Shown here: piece after piece, positions 43,292 to 52,349 of the stretch | Layout: every line of letters begins with the position of its first letter | Position numbering within the stretch: the stretch's first letter is position 1 | Source: Streptomyces sp. DH5 | GTDB taxonomy: Bacteria > Actinomycetota > Actinomycetes > Streptomycetales > Streptomycetaceae | NCBI RefSeq assembly: GCF_020873915.1 | Contig: NZ_JAHWGP010000029.1 | Location: 1 to 64,000, forward strand | Direction of reading: 5' to 3' | Length of the DNA stretch: 64,000 bases | The notes under the pieces: generated by a model | Databases searched by the model: none | What the model was told of the DNA's origin: nothing | The model's input: the letters and a program-made list of their open reading frames with translations, nothing else | Position numbers and translations under genes: made by a program

Positions 43292-43343
43292 GTGTGCCGT
43301 ACGGCGGGCGTGTGCCGTACGGCGGGCGTGTGCCGTACGGCCG
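43292..43343. repeat. 18-bp tandem repeat, nearly three units
   Basis: GTGTGCCGTACGGCGGGC at 43292-43309 and 43310-43327, then a partial third unit to 43343. Each unit contains the palindrome GCCGTACGGC, so the array offers three stem-loops or dyads. It lies between the CMD gene start and the 3' end of the propeller gene. Confidence 0.85.
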
Positions 43344-43344
43344 C

Positions 43345-44454
43345 TCAGCCGAACCGCAGGATGCGCGGGGCGAACGTGCCCTCGGGGCCGTCGGCCTGGC
43401 CGACCGACCACACCGTGTCCGTGCCGGGTACGGGTGCCAGCGCCAGGGTGCGGGAGTCGCCCTCCCCGGCCACGGACGGTTCGGCGTACTCGGTGAAGGA
43501 CCGTCCGTCCCAGGCGAGGAAGTCCGGGCCGGGGACCAGCGGCGGATAGCTGCCCGGCGGTCCCCATCTCGTCGAGGAGCCCACCGCGACCCAGCCCAGC
43601 TCCCCGGAGGGGGCGGGTGCCAGCGCGCTGACGGAGCCGAAGTCGGTGGGCACGCTCACCCTGGTCCACTGTTCACCGTCCCAGCGTGCCAGCAGGGGCG
43701 GGATCGGTTTGCCCACCGGGCCGCCGACGAACCCGGCCGTGCCGCCCGCCCAGACCTCCGTCGGCGAGACGGCGAGCACGCTGCCGACGGCCGAGCGCGG
43801 GAACCCGTCCACGACGGTGAGTGTCCACTCCTGCCCGTCCCAGTGCGACACGGCCGCGCCCGCGGCGCCGGCGCCCGCCGCCCAGACGTCGTCGGGTCCC
43901 AGGACGTGCAGCCCGTACACGGACTGTTCCGGCACCGGGACGTCCCTCCAGCCGTTCCCCGCCCGGCGCAGCAGCGCCTGCGCGCCGTCGCGGGAACCGG
44001 TCAGCCAGGTCTCCCCGCCGCCGGTGACGACCTTGGTCAGCGCGACGCCGCCCGGCGGCCTGCTCTCCCGCCAGGCCGTTCCGTCGAAGCGGAGCAGCCG
44101 GGCGGTGCCCGCCGTGTCCCGGCCCACCGCCCACACCTCGTCCGGCGAGGCCGCGGCGACGGAGAGCAGCTCTCCCTGCCAGCCCTTCCCGGGCAGGCTC
44201 TGCCGCTGCCACGAGGTTCCGTCCCAGCGCAGGAGCAGCGGGAAGCCCGGCGCCGTGCGGCCGACGGCGTCGGCGCCGACCGCCCAGGCCCGGTACGGCC
44301 CGAGGGCCACCGCGCCGGTGAGCCGGGCCTGCGGGCGCACCTGGTCCGGGACGGGGACGTGCTGCCAGGACGCGGTGCCGGCGGTGGCCGGTGTCATGAG
44401 GGCCGTGACGGCCAGGAGGGCGGCGAGGAGCGCGACGAGAAGTCTGCGGGTCAT
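43345..44454 (-). CDS. Secreted propeller-like repeat protein, paralogue B
   Basis: 369 residues from ATG 44454, overlapping the stop of the upstream paralogue (ATGA). Residues 1-25 (MTRRLLVALLAALLAVTALM) are a signal peptide. The rest is built of about six repeats of a strand pattern such as DEVWAVGRDTAGTARLLRFD, GTAWRES and DDVWAAG, with WDG-x-W turns, as in beta-propellers. No catalytic motif is seen. Probably extracellular and ligand-binding; function unknown. Immediate downstream DNA holds an 18-bp tandem repeat. Confidence 0.75.
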   Translation of the reverse strand: MTRRLLVALLAALLAVTALMTPATAGTASWQHVPVPDQVRPQARLTGAVALGPYRAWAVGADAVGRTAPGFPLLLRWDGTSWQRQSLPGKGWQGELLSVAAASPDEVWAVGRDTAGTARLLRFDGTAWRESRPPGGVALTKVVTGGGETWLTGSRDGAQALLRRAGNGWRDVPVPEQSVYGLHVLGPDDVWAAGAGAAGAAVSHWDGQEWTLTVVDGFPRSAVGSVLAVSPTEVWAGGTAGFVGGPVGKPIPPLLARWDGEQWTRVSVPTDFGSVSALAPAPSGELGWVAVGSSTRWGPPGSYPPLVPGPDFLAWDGRSFTEYAEPSVAGEGDSRTLALAPVPGTDTVWSVGQADGPEGTFAPRILRFG

Positions 44455-45515
44455 GACCGGCCTCCCAGGCGCTCGCTCATCGGGTTCGGTTTCGAGCCGT
44501 AGATCTCGGCGGTCCCGAAGGACAGCAGTGCGGGCCCGGCGGCCGCCAGGGCCTGCGGCCTGACCTCGATCGCGTTCGGGCGCTCGGGACCGTAGGAGAA
44601 GGTGGTGCGGGCGCCGTTCACCCGTGCGTACTTCGACTGGAAGGCCCGGTCACTGACGACCGGCAGCCACAGCGCGCCGTCGGGGCCGCGCGTCAGGGCC
44701 TCGGTGGAGGTGTCGCCCAGGGGTGGGTACGTGGTGCGCCAGGTGGAGCCGTTGCCGGTCGTCAGGTACGTACGGGCCACGCCGTCGGTGTACCGGCTGC
44801 CGCCGATCGTGACCCGGCCGGACGGTTCGGGCAGGATCGTGTGCACGTTGCTGTCCGGCGGCAGCGGCACCCCGGCGTCCCGCCACGCCGTGCCGTCCCA
44901 GCGCAGGACGCCGGCCCCGGTGGTGGTGTCCGCCCGGGCCCAGACGTCGGTGGCCGTGCGCGCGGTGATCCCCATCAGGTAGTACACGCCGTCCGGGACG
45001 GACTGTTCGGTCCAGCCGGAGCCGTCGTGGTGCAGCACCTTCAGCCCGGTGTCGTCCTCGCCGACCACCCAGGCCGCGCCCGGCACCGCGGCGAAGTCCT
45101 GGTACGTCCACAGGGTCCGGGGCAGCGGGACGGTGCTCCACCCGTCCGCCGACCGGCGCAGGATCTCCCCCGCCCCGTCCCGGCCGTGGAGGATCCACAC
45201 CTCGTCACCGACGAACTGCACCTTGCCGAGCCAGCCGGACTCACCGGAGCCGGGGAAGGACGTGTCCCTGCTCCACGCGGTGCCGTCCCACCGGTACAGC
45301 ACGGGGCGCATGAGACCGTCGACGTCTTCGTTCCCGGTGGCCCATGCCTCCGCGGGCCCCCGGGCCGCGAGGTCGGCCACCCGCACCGGCGGCCCCGCCG
45401 CCGGCACCTCCAGCACCGACCAGTTCGTCTTCGTCGTAGCAGCGGCAGTCGGTGGCACGGCCGCCGCGGCGCAGGCGATCACCAGACACACGACGAGTGC
45501 GCGGAGTCTGTTCAC
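44451..45515 (-). CDS. Secreted propeller-like repeat protein, paralogue A
   Basis: 354 residues from GTG 45515 (MNRLRALVVCLVIACAAAAV signal peptide); a G-rich tract GGGGGGG precedes the start. The mature part repeats the pattern AEAWATGNEDVDGLMRPVLY, RWDGTAWSRD and DEVWILHGRDG, as in its downstream neighbour, so the two are tandem duplicates. Both lack known enzymatic motifs. The gene diverges from a transmembrane Ser/Thr kinase across 400 bp. Confidence 0.75.
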   Translation of the reverse strand: MNRLRALVVCLVIACAAAAVPPTAAATTKTNWSVLEVPAAGPPVRVADLAARGPAEAWATGNEDVDGLMRPVLYRWDGTAWSRDTSFPGSGESGWLGKVQFVGDEVWILHGRDGAGEILRRSADGWSTVPLPRTLWTYQDFAAVPGAAWVVGEDDTGLKVLHHDGSGWTEQSVPDGVYYLMGITARTATDVWARADTTTGAGVLRWDGTAWRDAGVPLPPDSNVHTILPEPSGRVTIGGSRYTDGVARTYLTTGNGSTWRTTYPPLGDTSTEALTRGPDGALWLPVVSDRAFQSKYARVNGARTTFSYGPERPNAIEVRPQALAAAGPALLSFGTAEIYGSKPNPMSERLGGRS

Positions 45516-45915
45516 GAGCCCCCCCCAGAGCGCGAAGGCCGCACACACTATTGGCATGTACCCGTCTAACAACAGGCGGCATCCGGCCATCCGCGGCCCT
45601 CCGCCGTCCCGGCGCGGTGGGCGAGCCCCGTGCCCCGGGCGCCTTCGCCCTGCACGGGGCCGCCTCCGGCCGTAATGATCAGCGGGGCGCGGTCCACCAC
45701 GGGTGGCCGGAATCAGTCCCGGCGACGGCACGTGGCCCGTGCGGCTCGGCCGGTCCGCCGTCGGCGCGGTCGGCTCGGTCATGGTGATCACCTCGTACGT
45801 CCAGCGCGCCACTCACGGGTGGGCGCACGAAATGAGTTTCCGTACCCATGTGCCGCGCCCGGCGCGGTGATTAAGCTGCCGCCGCACGGGACGGTCACGG
45901 GAGGCGGGGGAAGGC
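45516..45915. promoter_or_regulatory. 400-bp divergent intergenic region between propeller gene and kinase
   Basis: No gene is supported here. It must contain promoters for the propeller operon (minus) and the kinase (plus). I found no clear consensus promoter or palindrome. Confidence 0.4.
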
Positions 45916-47613
45916 ATGCGGCCGATCGGCGGCGAGGGTGGCCCGGAGCCGCTCAGGGGAGGCGATCCCCGGGAGATCAGCGGCTATCCGTTGTACGCCC
46001 GGCTCGGTGAGGGCGGCATGGGCACGGTGTACCTGTCACGCACCCGCGGGAACCGTCCGGTCGCGCTCAAGGTCATCCGCCGGGAGTACGCCGAGGATCC
46101 GCAGTACCGCCGGCGTTTCGCACGCGAGGCGCAGGCCGCACGGAAGGTCGCCGGGTACCACCTGGTTCCGGTGCTCGACTTCGACACCGAGGCCGGGCAG
46201 CCCTGGATCGCCACCGCGTACCAGCCGGGCCTGCCCCTGGGCTCCGTCCTCGAGTCGCACGGCCCGCTCCCCCTCGCGACCGCCCTGCGGATCACCGGCT
46301 GCGTGGCACGGGCGCTGCACGCCGTGCACACCGCCGGATACGTGCACCGGGACGTCAAACCGGGCAACGTGCTGATCGGGGCGGACGGGCCCTGGCTGAT
46401 CGACTTCGGCATCGCCCGTTCGGCCGACTCCACCGACCTGACGGCCACCGGCGGTCTGGTGGGCACGCTGCGCTTCATGTCACCGGAACACGCGCGCGGC
46501 AGGGAACCCGGGCCGCCCAGCGACGTGTTCTCCCTCGGCCTGCTGGCCGCGGTGACGGCGACCGGGCGTCACCCCTACGGGGACGGTGACGGCATGGGCA
46601 TCGCCGCCTCGATCGCCGCCACGGACACCAGTCCGCCCGTCCTCGACGACTACCCGGAACCCCTGCTCCACGTCCTGCGGGCCGCTCTCGCCGCCGACCC
46701 CGGCCGGCGGCCGGACGCGGCCGGGCTGGCGGCCCTGTGCGAGAAGGCGGCCGGGCGACCGCTGACCGATTTCGACGACTGGCTGCCGGGACCCGTCGCC
46801 CCGGCCGTGGCGTCGGTGGAGTCGGAGGTGTCCGCGCTGCTGCGGGCGCGCACGCCCGGCCCTCCCCCACCGCCGGCACCGCCTCCCGCGCCCGCCGGTT
46901 TCGGGCCGCCCCCGCTCATGCTCACGGTGCCCGGCCGCGGGGAGCCGGTGCGCCGCGGGGAGCCGGTGCGCCGCGGCCGGGCGCTGACCGCCGCCCTCAC
47001 CGTTCTCGCGGTGGTGGCCGCGACCGCCGCCGCCGTCGCGTGGTGGCCGGAGGGAACGGAGGGGAGGGAGGGTGCCACGGACGGCGGCGGCGACACCCCG
47101 CCGACCGTCCGGCCGCACGACTCCCAGCAGCCGGCGGCGGGCGGCGAGCAGGGCGCGCGCCCCGTTCCCGAGGCCCCTCCGGGCTACCGGCTGCTCTTCG
47201 CCAACAAACCGTTCACCTTCGCCCCGCCTCCGGGGGACGACCAGGCCACCCACCTGGACCTCGACGTCCCCCGGTCCACCTACCTGGACCGGGGAGCCCT
47301 CCCTGGACCGGCGGAACTCGTCTACAACTCCGACGGCTGGCTGGGCAGCATCCTCGTGGTGGTCGGAGAACGGAAGACCGTCTGCACGGAGGAACAGCAG
47401 ACAGCCGTCCTGTCCCACCCGCTGCCCGCAGCCGAACTGCGCCTGGGCCGGCAGGTGCGGACCGGCACCGTCCTGTGCGCCGTGACCAGCAACGACCACG
47501 TCGCGGAGGCGGAGATCACCGAGATCGTCCCGGGTGAGGGCGCCGAGGGCCTCCCGACGTACAAGGGATACGTCACCGCCTGGAAGCCTCCCGCACCGGT
47601 CCCGCAGAGCTGA
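45916..47613 (+). CDS. Transmembrane Ser/Thr protein kinase (PASTA-less)
   Basis: 565 residues from ATG 45916. The Hanks kinase domain (about 23-280) is intact: GEGGMGTVYL glycine loop, VALKVI with Lys52, HRDVKPGN with catalytic Asp146, DFG with Asp163, and GTLRFMSPEHARG activation segment. A Pro-rich linker with the repeat RGEPVRRGEPVRRG (18-bp duplication) leads to one membrane helix (about 355-377). The extracellular part (about 410-560, YRLLFANKPFTFAPPPGDDQ to LPTYKGYVTAW) has no PASTA motif and is not recognised; it may sense a ligand. Its position beside secreted propeller proteins suggests, without proof, a shared role. Confidence 0.92.
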   Translation: MRPIGGEGGPEPLRGGDPREISGYPLYARLGEGGMGTVYLSRTRGNRPVALKVIRREYAEDPQYRRRFAREAQAARKVAGYHLVPVLDFDTEAGQPWIATAYQPGLPLGSVLESHGPLPLATALRITGCVARALHAVHTAGYVHRDVKPGNVLIGADGPWLIDFGIARSADSTDLTATGGLVGTLRFMSPEHARGREPGPPSDVFSLGLLAAVTATGRHPYGDGDGMGIAASIAATDTSPPVLDDYPEPLLHVLRAALAADPGRRPDAAGLAALCEKAAGRPLTDFDDWLPGPVAPAVASVESEVSALLRARTPGPPPPPAPPPAPAGFGPPPLMLTVPGRGEPVRRGEPVRRGRALTAALTVLAVVAATAAAVAWWPEGTEGREGATDGGGDTPPTVRPHDSQQPAAGGEQGARPVPEAPPGYRLLFANKPFTFAPPPGDDQATHLDLDVPRSTYLDRGALPGPAELVYNSDGWLGSILVVVGERKTVCTEEQQTAVLSHPLPAAELRLGRQVRTGTVLCAVTSNDHVAEAEITEIVPGEGAEGLPTYKGYVTAWKPPAPVPQS

Positions 47614-48216
47614 GGCCGCCCCCCGCCCCCCGTCACCCGTCACCCGTCCCCCGTCACCCGTCACCCCGTCCCGCCTGGACGAATGGGCCGGCACGGGTGC
47701 CACGCCGGGGCGTCCGCCCCGGCTCGCGCCCGCGCCCCCTCCACCGGGCCGGAAACCGTGCGGCGCGTCATCTTCTTACGCGTGAACACAATTTGCACAC
47801 AACCCCTCTTCATATCGGCTCCGCATGGACTAGATTGACCGTGCTTCAGGTGTTCGGGCACGAGGCGACCAAAATGATCTATGGGTCCGGCGTTGCGGAA
47901 TGCACGTGATCACATTCCGGCGCAGGACGTGGGGGTGATCAATTCCGCTGGCCCGCGTACGTCTTCGGGGGCGGGGAGCAGCCGGAGTACCTAAGCGTTT
48001 TCACGCGCACCTCAAGAGTTCGGCAGGGCGGGCGGGGCGCGTCGCTGCCGCCGGGGCGGGTCGTTCACGCGGTTCCGCGGCAGCCGGCACGTCATGCGCG
48101 GAGGCGGGGGCCTCACGCGGGGAGGAACAGCGCGGCACGGGGGGCGGGGGCCTCCCGGGGGTGGGAGGAACAGTGTTGGGCGGACACGTCGAACCACTGG
48201 GGACCTGGGGGGTTCT
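47614..48216 (+). promoter_or_regulatory. 600-bp leader region of the exopolysaccharide operon
   Basis: No convincing gene. It starts with CGTCACC micro-repeats (about 47631-47666) and turns unusually AT-rich at about 47770-47850. It contains perfect 7-bp arms CGGAATG (47896-47902) and CATTCCG (47913-47919), and TGATCA twice nearby. The AT-rich part is the best place for the operon promoter, which would give a long untranslated leader. Confidence 0.45.
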
Positions 48217-49695
48217 GTGCGGCAAGGGGGATTACTCAGCCCGTTTCCGTCGACGCGCGGGCGTCCGGCGGACGGGACGATCAGCCGGCCCGCGATCGAC
48301 TGGGAGCAGCGGTACCGCCGTACGGTGATCACCGGCGACACCGTGGCCACGGCCTTCGTGGTGGCGGGTATCGGCAATTTCTTCGGGGCGCGGGACGCGG
48401 CCGACTGGCACGAGAAATGGGGGATTCTCGCATTCGGCACCTGGCTGCTGGTGCTGGGGGCGCTGGCGGTGAGCCGGTCATGGGCTCCGGCCGTTCTCGG
48501 CCAGGGAGCGGAGGAATTCCGCCGGCTCGGACGCTCGCTGTTCATGGCGACCGTCGTCCTGGCGCTCGGCGGAATCGCGCTCACCTCGCGCAACATCAAA
48601 TTATGGATCTTCGTGGCGATTCCCGCGATCGCGATCGTCACCATGACCGAGCGGTATCTGCTGCGCCTCTGGCTGCACAAGGAGCGCAAGGAAGGCCGGT
48701 GTCTGAGACCGGTGCTGGCCGCCGGCAGCCCGGCCACCGTGCGCGACCTGATCACCCGGACCCGCAAGTTCCCGCACCTCGGCTGGCGGGTGGACGCCGT
48801 GTGCATCACGCACGGCGCGGGGGCCGACGGTGACCGGCTCGACGGAGTGCCGGTCGTCGGCCGCCTGACGGACGTCGCGGGTCACGTCCACCGCGACGGC
48901 TACCGCGTCGTCGCGGTCACACCGGACCCGCACTGGTCACCCGAGCGGCTCCAGCGGCTGGCCTGGAGCCTGGAGGGCAGCGACACCGAGATGGTCGTGG
49001 CCCCCGTGCTGATGGAGGTGGCCGGTCCCCGGCTGCACATCGACGCGGTGCTCGGGATCCCGCTGCTGCGGGTCAGCATGCCGACCTTCAGCGGCGGCCG
49101 CCGCGCGGTCAAGGGGGTCGTCGACCGGCTGGGCGCGGCGCTGCTGCTGATCCTGTTCGCGCCGCTGATGGTGTGCGTCGGGCTGCTCGTGGCGACGGAC
49201 AGCCGGGGCGGGGTGTTCTACCGCCAGCGGCGCGTGGGCAAGGACGGCCGCGAGTTCACCATGCTCAAGTTCCGCACCATGGTCCCCGGGGCCGACCGGG
49301 CCCGCGCCGGGCTGATCCACCGCAACGAGGGCGCGGGGCTGCTGTTCAAGCTCCGCAGGGATCCGCGGGTGACCCGGGTCGGGACGGTGCTGCGCCGGTA
49401 CTCGCTCGACGAACTGCCGCAACTGTTCAACGTGCTCACCGGTTCGATGTCCCTCGTCGGCCCGCGGCCCCCGTTGCCGGAGGAGTCCGCGGCCTACGGC
49501 CCGGACATCCGGCGGCGGCTGCTGGTCAAGCCCGGACTCACCGGCCTGTGGCAGATCAGCGGACGCAGCGACCTGTCGTGGGAGGAGACGGTCCGTCTGG
49601 ACCTGCGGTACGTGGAGGACTGGTCGCTCGCCCTGGACACGGTGATCCTGTGGAAGACGCTGCGCGCGGTGCTCCACGGGCAGGGGGCCTACTGA
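48217..49695 (+). CDS. Undecaprenyl-phosphate sugar-1-phosphate transferase (exopolysaccharide initiating enzyme)
   Basis: 492 residues if GTG 48217 is used (G-rich ribosome site CTGGGGGG before it); the frame is open further upstream but that part is low-complexity Gly/Arg. Several membrane helices in the N-terminal half (TVATAFVVAGIGNFF, VLALGGIALTS, IFVAIPAIAIVTM) precede a Rossmann-like domain. The C-terminal catalytic WbaP/WcaJ domain has FYRQRRVGKDGREFTMLKFR, RTMVPGADRARA, SLDELPQLFNVLTGSMSLVG, PRPPLP and GLTGLWQISGRS. It transfers a hexose-1-phosphate to undecaprenyl phosphate at the membrane to start the repeat unit. First gene of a long operon. Confidence 0.93.
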   Translation: MRQGGLLSPFPSTRGRPADGTISRPAIDWEQRYRRTVITGDTVATAFVVAGIGNFFGARDAADWHEKWGILAFGTWLLVLGALAVSRSWAPAVLGQGAEEFRRLGRSLFMATVVLALGGIALTSRNIKLWIFVAIPAIAIVTMTERYLLRLWLHKERKEGRCLRPVLAAGSPATVRDLITRTRKFPHLGWRVDAVCITHGAGADGDRLDGVPVVGRLTDVAGHVHRDGYRVVAVTPDPHWSPERLQRLAWSLEGSDTEMVVAPVLMEVAGPRLHIDAVLGIPLLRVSMPTFSGGRRAVKGVVDRLGAALLLILFAPLMVCVGLLVATDSRGGVFYRQRRVGKDGREFTMLKFRTMVPGADRARAGLIHRNEGAGLLFKLRRDPRVTRVGTVLRRYSLDELPQLFNVLTGSMSLVGPRPPLPEESAAYGPDIRRRLLVKPGLTGLWQISGRSDLSWEETVRLDLRYVEDWSLALDTVILWKTLRAVLHGQGAY

Positions 49696-49768
49696 TGCGG
49701 GACGGCCGAGGACCGGCCGGCGCGCGGACCGCAGGCCGTGAGGGCCTGCCTGGGGGGAGGAACGGGTC

Positions 49769-51085
49769 ATGAGAATCAGCGTGTTCGGGCTCGGCTACGT
49801 GGGCTGTGTGTCGGCCGCGTGCCTGGCCGACATGGGGCACCGGGTCGTCGGGGTGGACGTCAACCAGGTGAAGGTCGACCTGGTCAACGACGGCAAGGCC
49901 CCGGTGGTCGAGGAGCGGATCGGCGAGCTGATCGAAGGGGTCGTGCGCAGCGGGGCGTTACGCGCCACCGGCGACGTCCGCGAGGCGATCACGGACAGCG
50001 AGGTGTCGCTGGTCTGCGTGGGCACCCCCTCGGAACCCAACGGCAGCCTGTGCACCACCTATCTGGAGCGGGTCACCGAGCAGATCGGCGCGGCGCTCGC
50101 CGAGCGGGGCGGGCGGCACACCGTGGTGTTCCGCAGCACCATGCTCCCCGGCACCTGCCTCGACCTGCTGGTGCCGATCCTGGAGAAGTACGTCGGCGGC
50201 ACGGCCGGCGTGGACGTCGGGGTCGCGGTCAACCCGGAGTTCCTGCGCGAGGGCACCAGCGTGCGGGACTTCTTCGACCCGCCCAAGACCGTCATCGGCG
50301 AACTCGACCCGGCCAGCGGCGACGTCGTGGCGGCGCTGTACGACGGTCTGCCCGGCGAGGTGTTCCGGGTGCCGATCCCGACGGCCGAGGCGATCAAGTA
50401 CGCGGACAACGCGTTCCACGGCCTCAAGATCGGCTTCGCGAACGAGCTGGGCGCGGTGTGCCAGGCCCTGGGGGTGGACTCGCACCAGGTCATGGACGTG
50501 TTCCTGGCCGACCGCAAGCTGAACATCAGCCCCGCCTACCTGCGCCCCGGCTTCGCCTTCGGCGGCTCCTGCCTGCCCAAGGACCTGCGCAGCCTGGTCC
50601 ACGCGGCGCACCGCGCCGACGTCTCGGTGCCCATCCTCGCCCACGTGCTCCCCTCCAACTCCGACCACCTGCAACGGGCGGTGGAGCTGGTGGAGCGCAC
50701 CGGCAAGCGCCGGGTGGGGATGTTCGGGCTGTCCTTCAAACCCGGCACCGACGACCTCCGCGAGAGCCCGCTCGTCGAACTGGCGGAACGGCTCTTCGGC
50801 AAGGGGTACGACCTCAGGATCCACGACGCCAACGTGAGCCTGTCCCGGCTGCTCGGCGCGAACCGCGAGTACATCGAGACCCGGCTGCCGCACCTCGCGC
50901 AGCTCCTCGCGGACTCCGTCGAGGAGGTGCTCGAACACGCCGAGGTGTGCCTGGTCGGGACCAGGGACCCGGCCGTGCTGTCGGCGCTGCCCCGTGGTGG
51001 CGGCCCGCTGATCGTCGATCTCGTCCGCCTTCCCGACGCCGAGGCGCGCCGGACCGAACCGGGGTACGTGGGCCTTGCCTGGTGA
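49769..51085 (+). CDS. GDP-mannose 6-dehydrogenase (AlgD-like)
   Basis: 438 residues from ATG 49769 (GGGGAGGAACGGGTC upstream). MRISVFGLGYVGCVSAACLA is the NAD-binding motif; VCVGTPSEPNGSL, NPEFLREGTSV and RPGFAFGGSCLPKDLRSL follow, with catalytic Cys at residue 268, the same number as in Pseudomonas AlgD. The segment LNISPAYLRPGFAFGGSCLP and the GTDDLRESPLVELAE C-terminal block resemble AlgD (GDP-mannose) more than Ugd (UDP-glucose). It oxidises the C6 of a nucleotide-activated hexose twice to a uronic acid, so the polymer should contain a uronic acid, possibly mannuronate. Substrate assignment needs assay. Confidence 0.85.
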   Translation: MRISVFGLGYVGCVSAACLADMGHRVVGVDVNQVKVDLVNDGKAPVVEERIGELIEGVVRSGALRATGDVREAITDSEVSLVCVGTPSEPNGSLCTTYLERVTEQIGAALAERGGRHTVVFRSTMLPGTCLDLLVPILEKYVGGTAGVDVGVAVNPEFLREGTSVRDFFDPPKTVIGELDPASGDVVAALYDGLPGEVFRVPIPTAEAIKYADNAFHGLKIGFANELGAVCQALGVDSHQVMDVFLADRKLNISPAYLRPGFAFGGSCLPKDLRSLVHAAHRADVSVPILAHVLPSNSDHLQRAVELVERTGKRRVGMFGLSFKPGTDDLRESPLVELAERLFGKGYDLRIHDANVSLSRLLGANREYIETRLPHLAQLLADSVEEVLEHAEVCLVGTRDPAVLSALPRGGGPLIVDLVRLPDAEARRTEPGYVGLAW

Positions 51086-52349
51086 CACATCGTTCGACGA
51101 CACGGCCGGTGACGGCCGGACGGACCGGCGCGCGCTGATCCTCGTGGAGAACCTGTCGGTGCCGTTCGACCGGCGGGTGTGGCAGGAGTGCACCACGCTG
51201 CGCGACGCGGGCTGGGAGGTGCACGTCATCTGCCCCCGGGGAGCCAAGCGCGACACGGAACCGGAGGCGGTGATCGACGGGGTGCGGATCCACCGCTACC
51301 CGCTGCGCGCGGCCACCGGGGGCCCGGCCGGCTATCTGCGGGAGTACGGATCGGCGCTGTGGCACACCGTGCGGCTGGCCCGGAAGGTCGGCCCGGTCGA
51401 CGTCGTCCACGCCTGCAACCCGCCCGACCTGCTGTTCCTGCCGGCGCTGTGGATGAAGCGGCACGGCGCGCGGTTCGTCTTCGACCAGCACGACCTGGTG
51501 CCCGAGCTGTACCTGTCCCGGTTCGGCCGCGGCAAGGACCTGCTGTACCGCGGCGTGTGCGCGCTGGAGCGGATGACCTACCGGGCGGCGGACGTCGTGC
51601 TCGCCACCAACGAGAGCTACCGGGACGTCGCGGTGCGCCGCGGCGGGCGGCGGCCCGAGGACGTGTTCGTGGTGCGCAGCGCCCCGGACACCAGCCGGTT
51701 CCACCCGGTGGCTCCCGAGCCGGAGTTGAAGCGCGGCAAGCCCCATCTGCTGTGCTACCTGGGCGTGATGGGGCCGCAGGACGGCGTCGACTACGCCCTG
51801 CGAGCGCTGGCGAAGCTGCGCGACGAGGTCGGGCGGAGCGACTGGCACGCGGTGTTCGTCGGCGGCGGTGACACCTTCGACGCGATGGTGGAGCTGTCCG
51901 GGCGGCTCGGGCTCTCGGACCAGGTGGAGTTCACCGGGCGCGTCCCGGACGCCGACCTGGTGCGCTACCTGTCCACCGCGGACGTGTGCCTCTCCCCCGA
52001 CCCGCACAACCCGCTCAACGACGTGTCGACCATGAACAAGGTCCTGGAGTACATGGTGATGGGCCGGCCTGTCGTCTCCTTCGACCTCCGTGAGGCGCGC
52101 GTCTCCGCCGGTGACGCCGCCCTCTACGCGCCCGCGAACGACGAGGGGGCGTTCGCCCGGCTCGTCGCGCGGCTGCTGGACGAGCCGGAGACCCGGGCCC
52201 GGATGGGCAAGACCGGCCAGGAGCGGATCAACGGGCCGCTGGCCTGGCGCAACTCGCAGGCGTCGCTGCTCGCCGCGTACGCCGCCGCCTGCCGTGACCG
52301 GCCTCCGGTGCGCGGCCCGCGCGGGGCAGGGAAGAGGCCGCGCCGTTGA
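51075..52349 (+). CDS. Glycosyltransferase, family 4 type
   Basis: 424 residues from TTG 51075, 11 bp inside the end of the dehydrogenase gene; no other start codon in frame is better. ALILVENLSVPFDRRVWQEC is the N-terminal acceptor-side start of GT4 enzymes; VVHACNPPDLLFLPAL, FDQHDLVPELYLSRFG, HLLCYLGVMGPQDGVDYALR and DVCLSPDPHNPLNDVSTMNK follow, with the donor-binding region near VLEYMVMGRPVVSFDL. Cytoplasmic, adding one sugar to the lipid-linked repeat. Donor sugar cannot be read. Confidence 0.9.
   Translation: MPGDTSFDDTAGDGRTDRRALILVENLSVPFDRRVWQECTTLRDAGWEVHVICPRGAKRDTEPEAVIDGVRIHRYPLRAATGGPAGYLREYGSALWHTVRLARKVGPVDVVHACNPPDLLFLPALWMKRHGARFVFDQHDLVPELYLSRFGRGKDLLYRGVCALERMTYRAADVVLATNESYRDVAVRRGGRRPEDVFVVRSAPDTSRFHPVAPEPELKRGKPHLLCYLGVMGPQDGVDYALRALAKLRDEVGRSDWHAVFVGGGDTFDAMVELSGRLGLSDQVEFTGRVPDADLVRYLSTADVCLSPDPHNPLNDVSTMNKVLEYMVMGRPVVSFDLREARVSAGDAALYAPANDEGAFARLVARLLDEPETRARMGKTGQERINGPLAWRNSQASLLAAYAAACRDRPPVRGPRGAGKRPRR

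Noticed and set aside
47839-47909. Short leader peptide in the AT-rich region before the exopolysaccharide operon (GTG-initiated, ending GVAECT)
   Set aside because: No ribosome site and no sign of attenuation hairpins linked to it; kept only as part of the leader region description.
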